The notes: generated from the letters alone by a model not told the origin. A DNA stretch of 64,000 nucleotides from Puccinia triticina (GCF_026914185.1 NC_070568.1:4112001-4176000), one strand, 5' to 3'. Numbered from the stretch's first letter, positions 46,816-58,623 are shown. Numbers and translations are program-made.

Positions 46816-47461
46816 GACTCAAAAGTGACGCTTTATTTCTTCCTTTTGGAGCCTCCAACCTCCACTTGGGACAGTCCTACCTTTTTAAAAAGAATTCTTA
46901 ACCTAATTAGTTGATCTTGATTGCAAGATTCCTTCACCAGCAATCTCAAAACAGGCCATTATAAGGGCGGGCGAACGAGTGAAGGAAGTACTTATTTTCA
47001 CCTCTTTCTATCCTAAAAACCAAACATCAGAATTGAAAAAACTAACAACATCATTGCTAGTTGATATTTTTATCCATTTCTTTTTTTTCCCGATAGATCT
47101 CCTACCGATATATCGCGTCCTTCATCATTATCAATATCTATTCGACTCAACCGCCCTGATTCTTGCAGGTGTTTAGTTTGTGCTGGTGGATGAAATCTTA
47201 TCGATAGGTGCAATCCCTCTGTGAATTCTAATAAATACTAAAACATCTTCTCATAAAAGATGCTTCTAAACTTGACCTAAACAGCCTGAAAACCTGCTTG
47301 GACTTATTAACTTTTGGTGAATGAAAGTTCTTCACATTTTCGCGATGGCCGTGTGGTTATTATACCTTTTAGTTAAGCACTCTTCATTATGACGAGGGAT
47401 TCCAATCCTCTAATCTTACTACTAATTGTGGATTATTTAGCTTGTTGGGCACAGCTTACAA

Positions 47462-48256
47462 ATGGAATCTGAAATAGAACTCGCACAGCATTCAGACTTG
47501 CAATACTCTCGTGAGCCCGCCAGTCGTTTGAACATATTTGAAGACCAATCAAACCCAGTCAACGTGAATTTGCGTCGAGGAACAACCACCAAAGTGCGTA
47601 TGATTTCTTCACAAAATTGTGCCTTAAATTTAAGGTTTCTGTGAGCTCATTTTGTTTTTGTCTGGGGAGGTGAGCAGCCCGAGGCACATGACAAAAAAGG
47701 CAGTAAGACAGCTCCACAAACTTCCAGTCACACAGCCACTGATATTGCAAGCTCTAGTGGTGAAGCCCCGCACATCACTACTCCCATCATGTGTCTGATT
47801 TGCATGGATTATCACTCAGATGGCTTGAAAGTGCTTCCAGCATGCGGGCATGTCTTTTGCGCTAAAGGGATAAATAAGTGGTTCGACGAACACATTCACT
47901 GTCCAGTTTGCCGAAGGATTGATGAGGAAGCCGATAGATTATTCATGGAAAGAAGAGATGAAATGCTAAAGAAAGCACAAGAGGAACTCCAAAGGGCAAT
48001 GAGAGAGGCGTTATTATGGAATGCCCCTCCGATACACTTGTCTCGCCCTCCAGAATTCTATGATCGCGCGCAGACAGCAAATGAAGCAGAAATCGATGAT
48101 GGAGTTGAAGCCTTACAACCACAGGATCCAGAATTGGGACGAAGCAATATTAGCGTAGCGTGTTGGCGACTAAAATGGCACTTCATTGCTGGTTTTTGTA
48201 TTACTGGGGCCACAGGCCTAGCGCTGTTTGTGTTGATTGGGCTTCTAACACAGTAA
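47462..48256 (+). CDS. RING-finger protein with C-terminal membrane anchor
   Basis: Two exons, 47462-47593 and about 47678-48256, give roughly 236 residues. The RING (C3HC4) starts near residue 83: CLICMDY, then CGHVFC and CPVCRR supply the zinc ligands. A charged helix follows (EEADRLFMERRDEMLKKAQE), and near the C-terminus a hydrophobic segment (GFCITGATGLALFVLIGLL) should anchor it in a membrane. A membrane-bound E3 ubiquitin ligase is the likely role (inference from fold). The first exon is Ser/Glu-rich and disordered. The acceptor region CTGGGGAGGTGAGCAG is shared with the RING gene at 55470-56476, so the exact acceptor could be three bases earlier. Confidence 0.8.
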
Positions 48257-49912
48257 GTTTCCCAGGTGGATTTTCCTACGGTATCTCAGTTTAAATCATT
48301 TTTCAATAATTTGACATGCTCCTGACGGCGGACACACCTCTTTCATCATCAGTTCTGAAGTTTTTTACCCCACATGAAATTCCCCCGCATGAAATTCCAA
48401 GAAGTAGGTATCAATATCCTCCTGCGCCTGTGTGAATGCTGCCAGAAGGTTTGATATGAATTTCCGCACAACTAGAAGACAGCTTGGACCCAATTGTTCA
48501 GACAATCCAAGCGTGCCTTGTTTGATATAATCTCCAGATTCTTACCCTGTTTTTGTCTTACTGCTCGATTTTTCAAGACAGCCTTTGCATGCAATTGCTT
48601 AAATTGCGGTATTTTCATCACATTGTATTTTTCTATTGGTTCTAATCCGCTACTGGAGGACTTCCCGTCGATCTGGAAAGTCAGATCTGAGCCACCAGAT
48701 ATCAAATTTCGCAGGGAAATCTGGGTCCCCGAAGATCCCCGAAGTGATCCAGAGTTCCAGATTCCAGATTTCCCTGCGAAATCTGAAATTCCAGATCTGT
48801 TCAAAAGTGACGGGAAGTCCTCCACTAGATTTTCCTCTACATATCTAGTCCAATGCGCCAGTTTACAATATGAATCAAAAGTATTGATGTTCAGTCTAAA
48901 TGTTGATGCGCAGCTCTTCCATAGTTCCCATTTTTTTCTGGAAATTCCAATACAACTCATCAATGATTCTTTCTAAAATATTATGTAGCACAGAAATCCC
49001 CAAATCAAACAAATTGCAATGAGCAATTTTGCATTTATTTTTAACAACCATTTGTAACAACCATTTGTTCAACGGGTGATTTGGAACGGAATATAAAATA
49101 GGTTTCCTGTTGATTGGGCAATGATTTCAGCCATAACGATAGATCATTTGCATCACTAGCAAGTATTTCAAAAAGATCAAACAGTCAAAACAATTCAAAC
49201 ATAACAACTTGCCAAATTCCAATGGAAAAAAAGGAGCAGCAAAGCAAATAAAGAACTGAATCTAAACACAGCATAATCAAAACAAATAAAAGCTAATATT
49301 CATAAATTATTTGATGGATGAGGTGCACATGAGCAAGCAGGCAAAAGCGGCAGTTGGAAGCAAAACCAGCCACATAAAAAATATTGATAGACTGATGAGG
49401 TACACTTGAAGAGGAAATCCAACATTCATGAGTGTGATTTTATATTATAGCATCTACTGTATATATGCATAGCATCACTGTCCAGCCAACATGTACTTTG
49501 CTGGCAAATAGTAATTTAGGAGTGAATCAGATCAATGAGTATTATTCACCAGGATGGAGTGATCCATCAGAACGCTGACTGGCTATTCAGATAGTTCTGG
49601 TCTAACAATTCATATTTGCCAGGAGGAACTCTTGAGACAGGTATAGTATTTGGAGCGGTGTCCAGTAGTAATGTTGCTCTCTGCCAGGCCTGGTGACTTA
49701 TCTATTGAGATATTTAGGGCAAGTTGGGCCAGGGCCCGAGGAGAGGTTTATGGTTCAAAGGGCTTCGTTGACTGCTTGGCCTTTCAGAGCAATTATAACC
49801 AATTTAGACTATTGCTATCAATATAAACGTCTAAAAATGGTACTGTTACAAGATTATGAAATACAAATTAAATCTAGGAAAAATAACAATTAATTTTGCC
49901 CAAAGCAGTTTT
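48257..49912. other. intergenic stretch with a MITE in an orphan frame
   Basis: An open minus-strand frame (48963-48472, 163 codons) is created partly by the MITE at 48653-48825; its outer parts (SYCKLAHWTRYVEENL and QFKQLHAKAVLKNRAVRQ) read like protein but match nothing I know. The rest, 48970-49900, is AT-rich without a gene. Confidence 0.35.
48653..48825. mobile_element. 173-bp MITE, TA-flanked
   Basis: Inverted ends TGGAGGACTTCCCGTC and GACGGGAAGTCCTCCA, one base inside TA on both sides (48651-48652 and 48826-48827). The end sequence matches the first 13 bases of the 39759-44299 element, and a single decayed end occurs at about 60979. The element is strongly palindromic internally (CAGATTTCCCTGCGAAATCTG). 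Confidence 0.85.
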
Positions 49913-50980
49913 TCAAGCCGTGTCGCTTTCGTCCCTGGTAAGTCTCAGGGATGCCCTGCAGATAGGACAGTTGAGCTGGTGGGCCAGCCAGCTCTGGATT
50001 GGCTCAAGAGGAACGAATCAGTATGCAGGTTCTCCAAGTTTTGGCGGAAAAGACAAGAGGTTCACCTCGATGCATCTTCGGTGAAAGTGGTGGGAAGGAT
50101 GGCATGGCAAGACGACGATGTGAGAATATGGGCGATAGTCGGTGAGACAGACTGAGCATCCAGCAGGTTCCCGAGCAGGATTCTTGGCGACCAGGGACGA
50201 GACAGCAGTAGTGTTATTGACGCGGTCCAGCATGTGAGCAACCCTATAAGCTCGACGGGCAATGAGGGTGGAGTCGGGATTCAAGTCGAGCAAGGCTTCC
50301 CGCAGATCGTCCATTACCTCCTCAAGCCAACAAGGGTTTACAGCTTCCAACAGCTGGAAGGCACGTAGTGTTGCTTCGAAGTCGCCAAAGTGCCGATGCA
50401 GCTCTTCGTGGGTCAAGCGCGCCTGATTGATGTTGAGGTTGTTGGCCCGCTCGCTGAAGATGTTGTTCATGTTGTCGAAGAAGTGTTCGACGAGAATCTG
50501 GTGCTCGGGCTCGAGCAAGTCGATCAGGTCCTCAACAGTCGGCAAGTACAGCAGGTCGGGCACTTCGAGTGGGGCGAGCCCTTCGGCCAGCTGATGGCCG
50601 TATTCGACCATGAGCGCGTCAGCCTCGGAGGCGTGTTGCTCGACCCGGACGAGCTGGTTGCCGTCGAGTTGCCAGAGATGGGGATGGGAAGCCACGAGCT
50701 CCTCAGCCAGCGGGTCGAATCGATCGACTCGGATGAGCTCGTCGCCGTCCAGCTCCCAGATCCCGGGAGGCGCTTTCCGGCCTGAGATTCCGAGGCGGGC
50801 CTCACGATAACCGAAGCTTTCGACCGGAACAGCCCTTCCTTCGCCGCCACCCGCGGCGGCGCGGCCTCCGTCACTCGCCTCCGCCGGTGATATGAATCCT
50901 TGAAAAGCGTCGAGAACTCTTGGGCCATCTTCTCCAGGAAGGTTGCCGCCCAATTGAGTAGGGATTGATTGCTGGTCCAT
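49913..50980 (-). CDS. RING-H2 finger protein, soluble
   Basis: Two minus-strand exons, 50980-50066 and 49993-49913 (GT-AG, phase 0), give 331 residues. The N-terminal 270 residues are acidic with helical repeats (GDELIRVDRFDPLAEEL, GNQLVRVEQHASEADAL). The RING-H2 starts near residue 275: CSVC, then CHPSHHFHRRC, and across the splice NCPICR, so the intron cuts the zinc finger. RING-H2 proteins usually act as E3 ubiquitin ligases; the substrate is unknown. It is divergent from RET2, with a 1.1-kb shared upstream region. A start further upstream is possible, but no obvious exon was found. Confidence 0.82.
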
Positions 50981-52054
50981 ATTCTTCTGCTCGCCTTGCC
51001 GATGTTGTTAATCAAGTGATCGATCCGGCCGAAGTTGCCTGGCTTCCGCAAAACAGTCTGGTATGAGCGATAAATAGTAAGGAAAAGTTTACTGAGGAGA
51101 TGATGGTGGATCAGTGGTTTATATGCCTCTCGTGGCTCCATGGAGCTGAGAAACCTCAGGGTGGCGGTTATCATGAGTATCCTTGCTTGTCCTTGTCCCG
51201 CTGCAACATCCGCTTGCCCATCTGTCGTGCCCCAAGCGGGTGAAGAAAGCGTTCAGCTCCGCTAAGTATGCCTGTTGTACCTCAACAAAGGTCACAGTTT
51301 CTTTCAGAAGCAATAATACATTTGCCGATTGTGTCTACATGCCGATGGGTTCGGCTCTCTGAGAGGCCGAGCAGCCTACAGAGCACCCATTCACTTTGTG
51401 CCCTTTGTCACCCAATTGAAACACTTTTCGTAAACAGTGCGACCGTCGACCGGTCGGCTCAGCCAGGTAAGAGATGAACAAGATGCCTTGAGGGCAACAT
51501 GTGGACGTCTACTGAACAACTCGCCTTAACGTGTTTGTGTGAACAAGGCCACGGGGTGCTGAAGTTTGCGTGTCTCATGAGTTGCTCCTTACGGTCCCCC
51601 TGCCCAGCACCACGCTGCCCGAGTTGTGTCAGGTTCGGCCTCGGGCAGGGCATCCGATGCAGTCGGTGTCTCCTCCCTCTCCCTCCTAGCTGACTCCTTT
51701 GTTCCCGGCACATTCCCCTTGCACGTCCCACTTGAGGAGCCTGGCTGAGAGGCGTCAAGGAGATCGGGCAGAAAAGGCGCTACATACAAACACTCGCCGC
51801 CGGGGGCTGCTTACGTAAGCGGTGCCGAGCTCCACCCGGCCCAGTGCTGGCCGCACGGCACTGCCAGCGATCAACCACCTCGGCCATCATCCACCAGCGA
51901 TCGCCTACAACCACCCAGGAAACAAGCGAAGCAGACAGAGAAACCCCTGACTCGCGAGACCCAGGAGCCTCCACCGACGAAGCCAGTGACATCGTCCGAG
52001 TAGCCTGCCCAAGGAAAGTAACAGACTGAGAATCCTGCTTGACTCATAGAAGAG
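50981..52054. promoter_or_regulatory. divergent upstream region between the RING-H2 gene and RET2
   Basis: About 1.07 kb, GC-rich in the half near RET2. Overlapping frames on both strands look fortuitous and none resembles a family. It presumably holds both promoters; no specific site could be named. Confidence 0.4.
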
Positions 52055-54577
52055 ATGGTGGTACGTCAACAGCCCTCTCACTTCGGATATATCCTGCACC
52101 AACGCATTTTGATGCTGTGCATCTTCAGGTTTTGTCGGCTTCGATCGTCACTAAGGGTGGAAGGCGTAAGTCAACCACACTCTCTACTTTGAACCGTCTT
52201 CACTCTGGCGATCAACCCACGGTTTTATCAATATTCTCAAGATAGTCAAGCTAACTATGATGTCATTTTTGTCTCGGTTTGTTGGATAACCTTGGAAAAT
52301 TCCACCATCTCGGTAGCTGTGATTTCAAGGCAATTTCGAGAATTTCCACGTGCACGCTTGGAATCACTACTAGCCACCTTCCCCAAACTCATCCCGCCCT
52401 CCTCCCAACACACGGTCATCGACGATCCGACCTCAGCGATCCGCTACGTCTACCAGCCCTTAGAGGACCTATGGCTGGTCATTCTCACCAATCGACAGAG
52501 CAACATCTTACAAGACATCGACACCCTCCATCTGCTCTCGAGGATCGTCTCGGACTTCTGCCGCGGAACGGTCAGCGAGGCTGAGGTCCTTGCCAGGAGC
52601 TTCGAGGTCCTCAGCAGCTTCGATGAGGTCGTCTGTATGGGCTACCGAGAGAAGATCGACTTGAATGGGATCCGTAGCGTCATGGAGATGGAGAGTCATG
52701 AAGAAAAGATTCAAGAAATCATCGCCAAGGTTTGGCTCCCCCTCCGCCAAATATCAATCCTGTTTTCTTTATCGACCATTCTTGGAGGCTGATCATATTC
52801 ATCTAATAGAACAAAGAGCAAGAGGCCAAGGAGGAGCTGAAGCGCAGGGCCAAACAACTAGACTCGCAGCGTCGTGAAGCACTCAAACGTGGCCAATCGG
52901 ATGTCTACTCAACCGGAATGGTACGTCCATTCCTGCGATTTTTTTGCCAGCAAACCCTATTTTTGGTTTTCGTTAATCCTTTGGAGCTCACAGGGCTCAG
53001 GAGGTGGCTACGATCGACCATATCAGCCTTCGCAGCCAGCCGCGCCTGTGGTTCGAGAAGACCCATACTCGTGAGCCGTCTGTCTGCTAGCATCACCGAA
53101 ACCAGCAAAGGCGAACCTGATGATGCATGCTCTGTACTAATTCCAGAAGTCGAACAGCCGTCGCCGCCAAACCATTCAAAACAAAGGGAATGCAGCTCGG
53201 TAGTAAAAACAAATCTCAAGGCGTCTTGGTAAGTCTTCCTCTGTCCTACATGAGCAACGCCTGTGAGACGGGATCCGGAATTGACTAAATGGGGGCTTCC
53301 CCGTCGATGGGATCTTAGGGAGACGAATACTCTGCACCAGGCCCTTGGCCTCCGGTCTCTGTCGTTCAGAGCTCGGAACCCGTGGCCCAGCCTAGCAGTG
53401 CTGCGCCAGCTTCGGCAGCCAAAACAGCAGATCTGAATCCATTTGCGCCAGAGACACAGGAAAAGTGAGCAACTTTACCCATTCCAAATGCTTCCTGCCC
53501 CCTTTAAACTGGCAGAGGAAGCTAGATAAACTAATGGGAAGGTTCTCAGCATTCATCTGGTCCTGCGGGAGAAGCTATCGGCAGAGCTTGCTCGAGATGG
53601 CGGCTTAGCGCCCAACTCCTCCGGGATCAACGTCTCAGGTTCCTTGGAGTTGAAGGTTTCTCCAGAGAGCGAGACGAAGATCTGGGTGACCCTCAACCAT
53701 GGCGTGGCCAAGGGTGCAATTCCCGCCGGGGACATCCAATTCAAAACTCACCCCAACGTCGACAAGAAAGCTTGGGCAGACAGTCGCGTGATCAAGTTGA
53801 AGGACGCCGAACGCGGGTTCCCTACTAAGCAGGGATTGGCCGTCTTGAAATGGAGACTCACTACTAAGGACGAAACCTTGATTCCTATTTCGAGTAAGTG
53901 CTCTTTAGTTAACCCAAAAGATCACGTCTATGGCTGTATGTGGTTGCTCAAATAAGCGTTTTGTTTAAATCGGGTCGCTTTTGTAGTCAATTGCTGGCCT
54001 ACCACCAACGATGATGGAGGCTGCGATGTGAACATTGAGTACGAAGCCGAGAACGAGACCGTGCAGCTGCACAATCTAGTGATCACGATCCCGTTGCCGT
54101 GAGTGACAGACGATATAGAATAGATACCTAGACTTTCTTCGGCTGAGAAAGCTGGGTATATTTGTATGTTTCTGTGTGTGAGTAGGGAGGGTTCGTATCC
54201 CAAGGTGTCCCAGTGCGACGGGACGTACGAGATCCGGACCGAGGACAGTCCGGTGCTCCAATGGAAGATCGCGGGTGACGATGATGGGGTGGCGCCCACT
54301 GGGGGCTCCATGGAGTTCAACTGTCCCGACTCCGATCCCGACTCTTTCTTCCCCGTCTCAGTCGACTTCATCTCCCAGAACATCCTCTCGCAAGTCTCTG
54401 TAAGCCTGCGCCCCATTTCTCTCTCTCTCCCGTCTACCCGATGTACTCATTTTTTGTTGTTGTTTAATTGCCTTCGCTGCTTGTTAGGTTGTCCAAGTCG
54501 CCGCCGTCGCTGGCGATGAACCTATTGAATTCTCTAGTGATACTCTATTGTCCACTGAAGAATATGCCGTTGCTTAA
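52055..54577 (+). CDS. RET2: coatomer subunit delta (COPI)
   Basis: Eleven plus-strand exons give 543 residues (yeast Ret2 is similar in size): 52055-52060, 52129-52165, 52317-52729, 52810-52920, 52994-53070, 53147-53228, 53319-53464, 53550-53893, 53987-54098, 54186-54399, 54488-54577. All introns are GT-AG and all phases close. Delta-COP is part of the F-subcomplex of COPI, which coats Golgi-to-ER and intra-Golgi vesicles. The N-terminal longin-like domain (VISRQFREFPRARLE, VYQPLEDLWLVILTNRQSNI) occupies about residues 12-140, a Lys/Arg-rich helix and flexible linker follow, and the mu-homology domain covers about residues 290-543 (THPNVDKK, LKWRL, INCWPTTNDDGGCDVNIEY). The first exon encodes only Met-Val. 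The 3' end is followed by T-rich DNA. Confidence 0.97.
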
Positions 54578-55216
54578 GCCCCCTCTTCCCCTCTCTTCTT
54601 CCCCCTCCTTTCTCTCATCCTCTTCTTTTGTTCGTGCATGGTTGCTGTTTGCTGTTTTTTGTGTTTGTGTGCGTGCGTGTATGGAGAAAGAAAAGAGGCA
54701 ACAAAAAAACCCTATCCATCTTCAATTTTGTAAAGGTGTGAAGATCTTCCAGACAACCTTCTTTCTTTTCTGTTTTTTTTTTTTTTCCTTCTATTAGACA
54801 AATCAAAGTGACTTTCTTTTCCCAGAGACAGATTTTTCATGTCATTTTTTTCTATGCAAACCTGTGTAGATACAGAGCTTATCCAGGTGAAAACAAAGGT
54901 CTCCAAAGAAGAAGAAAAATCTCTGTGTGAGAGATGTAGAGGCTTCCTGATTCTCTTGTGAGCAGGTTATCATACTGGTGGAGTCAGGGCCATTCACCCC
55001 GAACCTAACATAAGGTCCCAGCCTCCTGGCGGCCCTGCAGCACTGGGCCAGCACTAAGCCAAAGCTGAGCATCAGCTGGGGCAGCAATGGGCCAAAGCTG
55101 ATGCTCATCTTTTTCACAGTCCTGGCCCAGCTCATGCTCTGTCCCCTATGGCGGAGGGATTCAAAAGTCACAAGTTGTCAAATAACTGGCCAGATTGGCG
55201 CTTCAGGGCCTCCATA
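54578..55216. other. 3' flank of RET2
   Basis: Pyrimidine-rich DNA with a long T run (about 54770-54787), fitting 3' UTR and intergenic DNA. At 55020-55110 the segment GGCCCAGC(A)CTGAGC-like words are repeated in both orientations. I see no gene. Confidence 0.4.
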
Positions 55217-55455
55217 CACTGCAAGAAAAAGTCAAGCAAGTGCTAGCAGTTGTCATTTGGGTTATAACTGCTGTGGAACTGCTGTTCTAGCTCCACCCAA
55301 ACACACATAAGCTTTTTCTGCACAGTGACTGTGCATTGAAGCTTGGTCAACAGGAAGTGTTGAGAAAAGGCTTGTGTAATATCACAAGCTTGCTTGGAGT
55401 TGTTGCATGTCAACCATGTCAACAGCTTGCAGTTGTTTGACTTTTTCTTGCAGTG
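55217..55455. mobile_element. CACTG-ended MITE, 239 bp
   Basis: Ends CACTGCAAGAAAAAGTC and GACTTTTTCTTGCAGTG are inverted. The interior shares CACAGTGACTGTGCATT with the CACTA MITE at 26776-27021, so they are relatives with CACTA versus CACTG ends. CATA occurs in both flanks, but displaced by one base, so the target duplication is not certain. It ends 15 bases from the stop codon of the minus-strand RING gene. Confidence 0.75.
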
Positions 55456-55469
55456 CATAGCTTACTGTG

Positions 55470-56476
55470 TTACATGGATATTGACCGAGAAACAAGATAT
55501 AAAATCAATCCAATAAAGCCAATTACAGAAGAAACGAAAGATAGTCCAACACACCCAAACAGACAAACTGCTACTCCTTCACAAAAGTATGATTGTATTG
55601 AATTGATAGTCGTTCGCAGAGCCGGACGGGGAGCCCTTCGCGCCCGTACTAGAATATCTGATCGTGCGGTTGTTGAGAGTGAATGTGATTGTATCGAATT
55701 GAGTTCTCTTTCCGCTGGTTGCTGAGCTGGACGGGGGACCGTTGGCACTTGCACTGGCATATTTGATTGTGCGCTTGTTGAGAGTGAATGTGATTGTACT
55801 GAATTGGGTTCTCCTTCTGGTAGTTGCTGAGCTGGACGGGGGACTGTTGGCGCCTGTGCTGGAATAGTTGATTGTGCGCTGGTCGAGACAGAATGTGATT
55901 GCATTGGATTGAGTTCTCCTTCAGTTAGTTGCTCAGCTGGACGGGGAGACGCTAGCGCCTGTACTGGCATATTTGATTCTGCTCTGGTCGATGTCGGAGG
56001 GCCACGGCTAAGTAAAGGATTATTCGGCTTATAACATTCCTTTCGGCAAAACGGACAGGGGAAAAAGGATTCCCGAGATTGATCCCACATAGTTTGCGCA
56101 CATGGATCGCATATCTCATGTATACATGCTGGTAGCTTTCTCAATTCTGGGCGACCTTCGAAGCAAATCGGACATTCAATCAAGTCTTTGGCGTCACCAG
56201 TACTAGAACTTGCGGGATCAGTGACTGCCTGGCTGAAAGTTCCTAGAGATGCCGTTCCGTCGTTCCTGATTGTCAACCGTGTGTCGCGCTGCTCACCTCC
56301 CCAGATACAAAAAAAATCAGCTCGCCAAAAACTTGAAATTTAAGGCCACATCGACAGAATCCTCTCACATTTCGTTCAGGCAAAACTTGGTAGTCTTCAT
56401 ATAGGACGCGGCGACTGGTGGCCTCGGGAGTGTGTCCCGTGTCAAAAGACTCTGGGATTTCTATCACAGAGTGCAT
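55470..56476 (-). CDS. RING-finger protein with tandem repeats and C-terminal membrane anchor
   Basis: Two minus-strand exons, 56476-56369 and about 56288-55470, give about 308 residues. The RING starts near residue 75 (CPICFEG, then CIHEICDPC and CPFCRKEC). Then come about four tandem repeats of 37-40 residues built on PVQAPTVPRPAQQ and NSIQSHSLSTSAQS, and a C-terminal hydrophobic segment (AVCLFGCVGLSFVSSVIGFI). A membrane-bound E3 ligase is likely. The exon layout, the intron end CTGGGGAGGTGAGCAG and the upstream DNA match the RING gene at 47462-48256, so the two are an inverted duplicate pair. The repeats are present only in this copy and are close enough to each other to have arisen recently. 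Confidence 0.8.
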
Positions 56477-57089
56477 TTGTAAGCTGAGCCTAATGAACTA
56501 AATATTCAATCATGAGTGGTATGTTTGAGTATTATAATCCTGTGCCATAATGAAATCTGAAGCGCTCAACTAAAAAGTACAATAACCACACAGCCATCAC
56601 GAAAATGCACAGTGTTTTTATTTTCAAGGATCTGAAAAGTTCGGCAGTGTTTATCGGAAAACGTTCCAAAGGTTGGTTGGATTTGCAGATGGATTACGCC
56701 TATTGAAATGATATGCTGGTTTGCCTTAGTTTGTTGCCCTCGACGAGAATGATCCACCGGCACAGACTACACACCTGCAATAACTAGAGTGGGTGGGTCA
56801 ATTAAGAGGGACGATTGAGGCTATAGACCGAAGTTCTGCACAACGCAGGATGTATGGATGAGCAGATAAACAAGATATGATATTGTCATGTTGCAAGTGA
56901 TGTTGATTCGGGTGTTCGATTGTTAGGATAGAAAGTGGTGAGAATCGGTACTTACCTATCTTTCTTCACTAGATGGGCAGAAGTTATGGGCAAGGCTGGT
57001 GTCGAGATTGTTACTGAAAGAATTTGAAGATTGAGACGACCCAACCTTATTATGGAGGAGGTGTGAAGCTCCAAATGGACGAAAATGAG

Positions 57090-57200
57090 GTTATACAGGC
57101 TTCAACACGCCTCAAGACGTGTAGCCGTCTCGGTACCAGCCGCGTTCCATGAGGTTCTCAGGGGCCGATGTTGGGTTTCGCCGAGCAGAGGTTGTTTGGA
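57090..57200 (-). promoter_or_regulatory. upstream block shared with the plus-strand RING gene
   Basis: This is the inverted counterpart of 46690-46815. It lies about 0.6-0.7 kb upstream of the RING start at 56476. Nothing else between 56480 and 57370 looks like a gene; the long plus-strand frame starting at 57085 is open only by chance until it enters the Harbinger element. Confidence 0.55.
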
Positions 57201-57612
57201 ATTGGTGGTGAAAAAATTGTTTCAAGAAATTCTAGAACTCTATGTGATCACCAGGCGTGTTCTGAGAGCCAGCCTGTCCTTCGATGCTTTGGAGCGCCGC
57301 AAGCAGAGATTGGCGGGAGGGTGCTCGGGTGCCAAGTTCGCGGTAGCCGATGGCCGGCCAGCTATCATTAAGCGGTGTAAGAGCATCTCCAACGGAGCCG
57401 CTGTCGCGCGACCTGAGTCCAACTTTGGCGGGCCGGAAGGCATTTTTGGCCTCCAGCGGACCCGCCAAAAGGGCTGCCAAAGTTCGCGGGGGTGGATGAA
57501 ACCAGCTCGAGGCTGCCTCTTTTGGCAGCTCTGGGCAAGCCGCCATCGACACCACTTCCCCAACATATCGACCGCTCGACCGCAAAATCATACGACCTCG
57601 ACTCATCACACC

Positions 57613-58623
57613 ATGGACAACACCACCGGTGCCACCAACGAATCACCTCCTCCAACTCCTCAATTTTCAGCTCCTGTCGAAGACCAAACAACCGAGGGTA
57701 CCAAAACCCGAAATCCTCGCTGGACCATCGAAGAAGATAAACTTCTCTGCACCGCATGGCTCAACGTTACCCGGGATGCTATAGTCGGAACGGGGCAAAA
57801 AGCAGCAACCTTTTGGGAAAGAGTTGCAACTTATCAGAAGAGACTCGTCGAAGATTTCAATACAGAGAAAAAAACGACCAAGGGCTTCAAATAACTTCCC
57901 TTCCGATTAACAAACGCCGTCGAATGTCGCTGGGGCCATATCATGAAGACCTGTAGTCGCTTTTGTGGATGTTACAGTCAAGTCAAACGCCGATTGGCCA
58001 GCGGAAAGACTCGCAATGATGTGGTTTGTGTTCATTTTTAGCTTACAAGCTGTGCTGGGGATGCTCATCTGTTTGTTTCTATCTTTCAGCTTGCCGAGGC
58101 AAAAGAACTATACAAGATCACATACGACTCAACCTTCAACCTCAATCATTGTTGGGGTATCTTGAAAGACACCCCAAAATGGCAAGCGACACAACAAGAG
58201 CACGATGCAAAACTGAAAAAAACAAAGGCGCCAAAGGAATCTACCTCGAGACCCGCAACCGATGCCAACTCGGTCTTGGCTGCGGACGAATCCAATGCTG
58301 CAACTCCTTCCGTTTCTGCTCCAGACGACCTTGGCAAGGAAGAGAGCAACCTCGGTGATCGACGTGTTCTTGGAGATGAGGGCCGTCCAGATGGGAACAA
58401 AGCAGCTAAAAGAAAAAGGAACGAGGAAGCGTTGTTAGAGAAGGTCATCAAGATGCAAGAATCCCTTGTCAAAACTGCTGAAGAACGAACGGCTTCGGTG
58501 AAAGCGGCCATGGAATCAGCAGAGGAGCATCGAACAATGTCCGTGATTCTCACTGGATTGGATGGTCCCTCGGTAGCTTATTGGGAAAAAAAGAAAAAGG
58601 AGGTTACTGATCGTTACATGTAG
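57613..58623 (+). pseudogene. Myb/trihelix-like accessory protein of the Harbinger element
   Basis: From ATG 57613, a Pro/Thr-rich start leads to a trihelix/SANT-like domain (RWTIEEDKLLCTAWLNVTRD, FWERVATYQKRLVEDFN). A TAA at 57892-57894 interrupts it, and the same frame goes on with AVECRWGHIMKTCSRFCGC and SQVKRRLASGKTRND. After an intron (58018 to about 58090) it continues AEAKELYKITYDSTFNLNHCWGILKDTPKW and a charged, coiled-coil C-terminus ending 58623. Proteins of this kind bind transposon ends and bring the transposase into the nucleus in other Harbinger elements. The stop may inactivate this copy. Confidence 0.75.

Noticed and set aside
51459..52029. Overlapping GC-rich frames upstream of RET2
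   Set aside because: Frames are open on several phases and both strands, have no family resemblance and lie in the presumed promoter.
53928..54416. 162-codon minus-strand frame
   Set aside because: It is antisense to RET2 exons 9 and 10, whose splice-consistent coding is certain.
57085..57612. Long plus-strand frame leading into the Harbinger trihelix gene
   Set aside because: It crosses the element end at 57381, so its first half is host DNA (including the RING upstream block) and cannot be part of the transposon protein.
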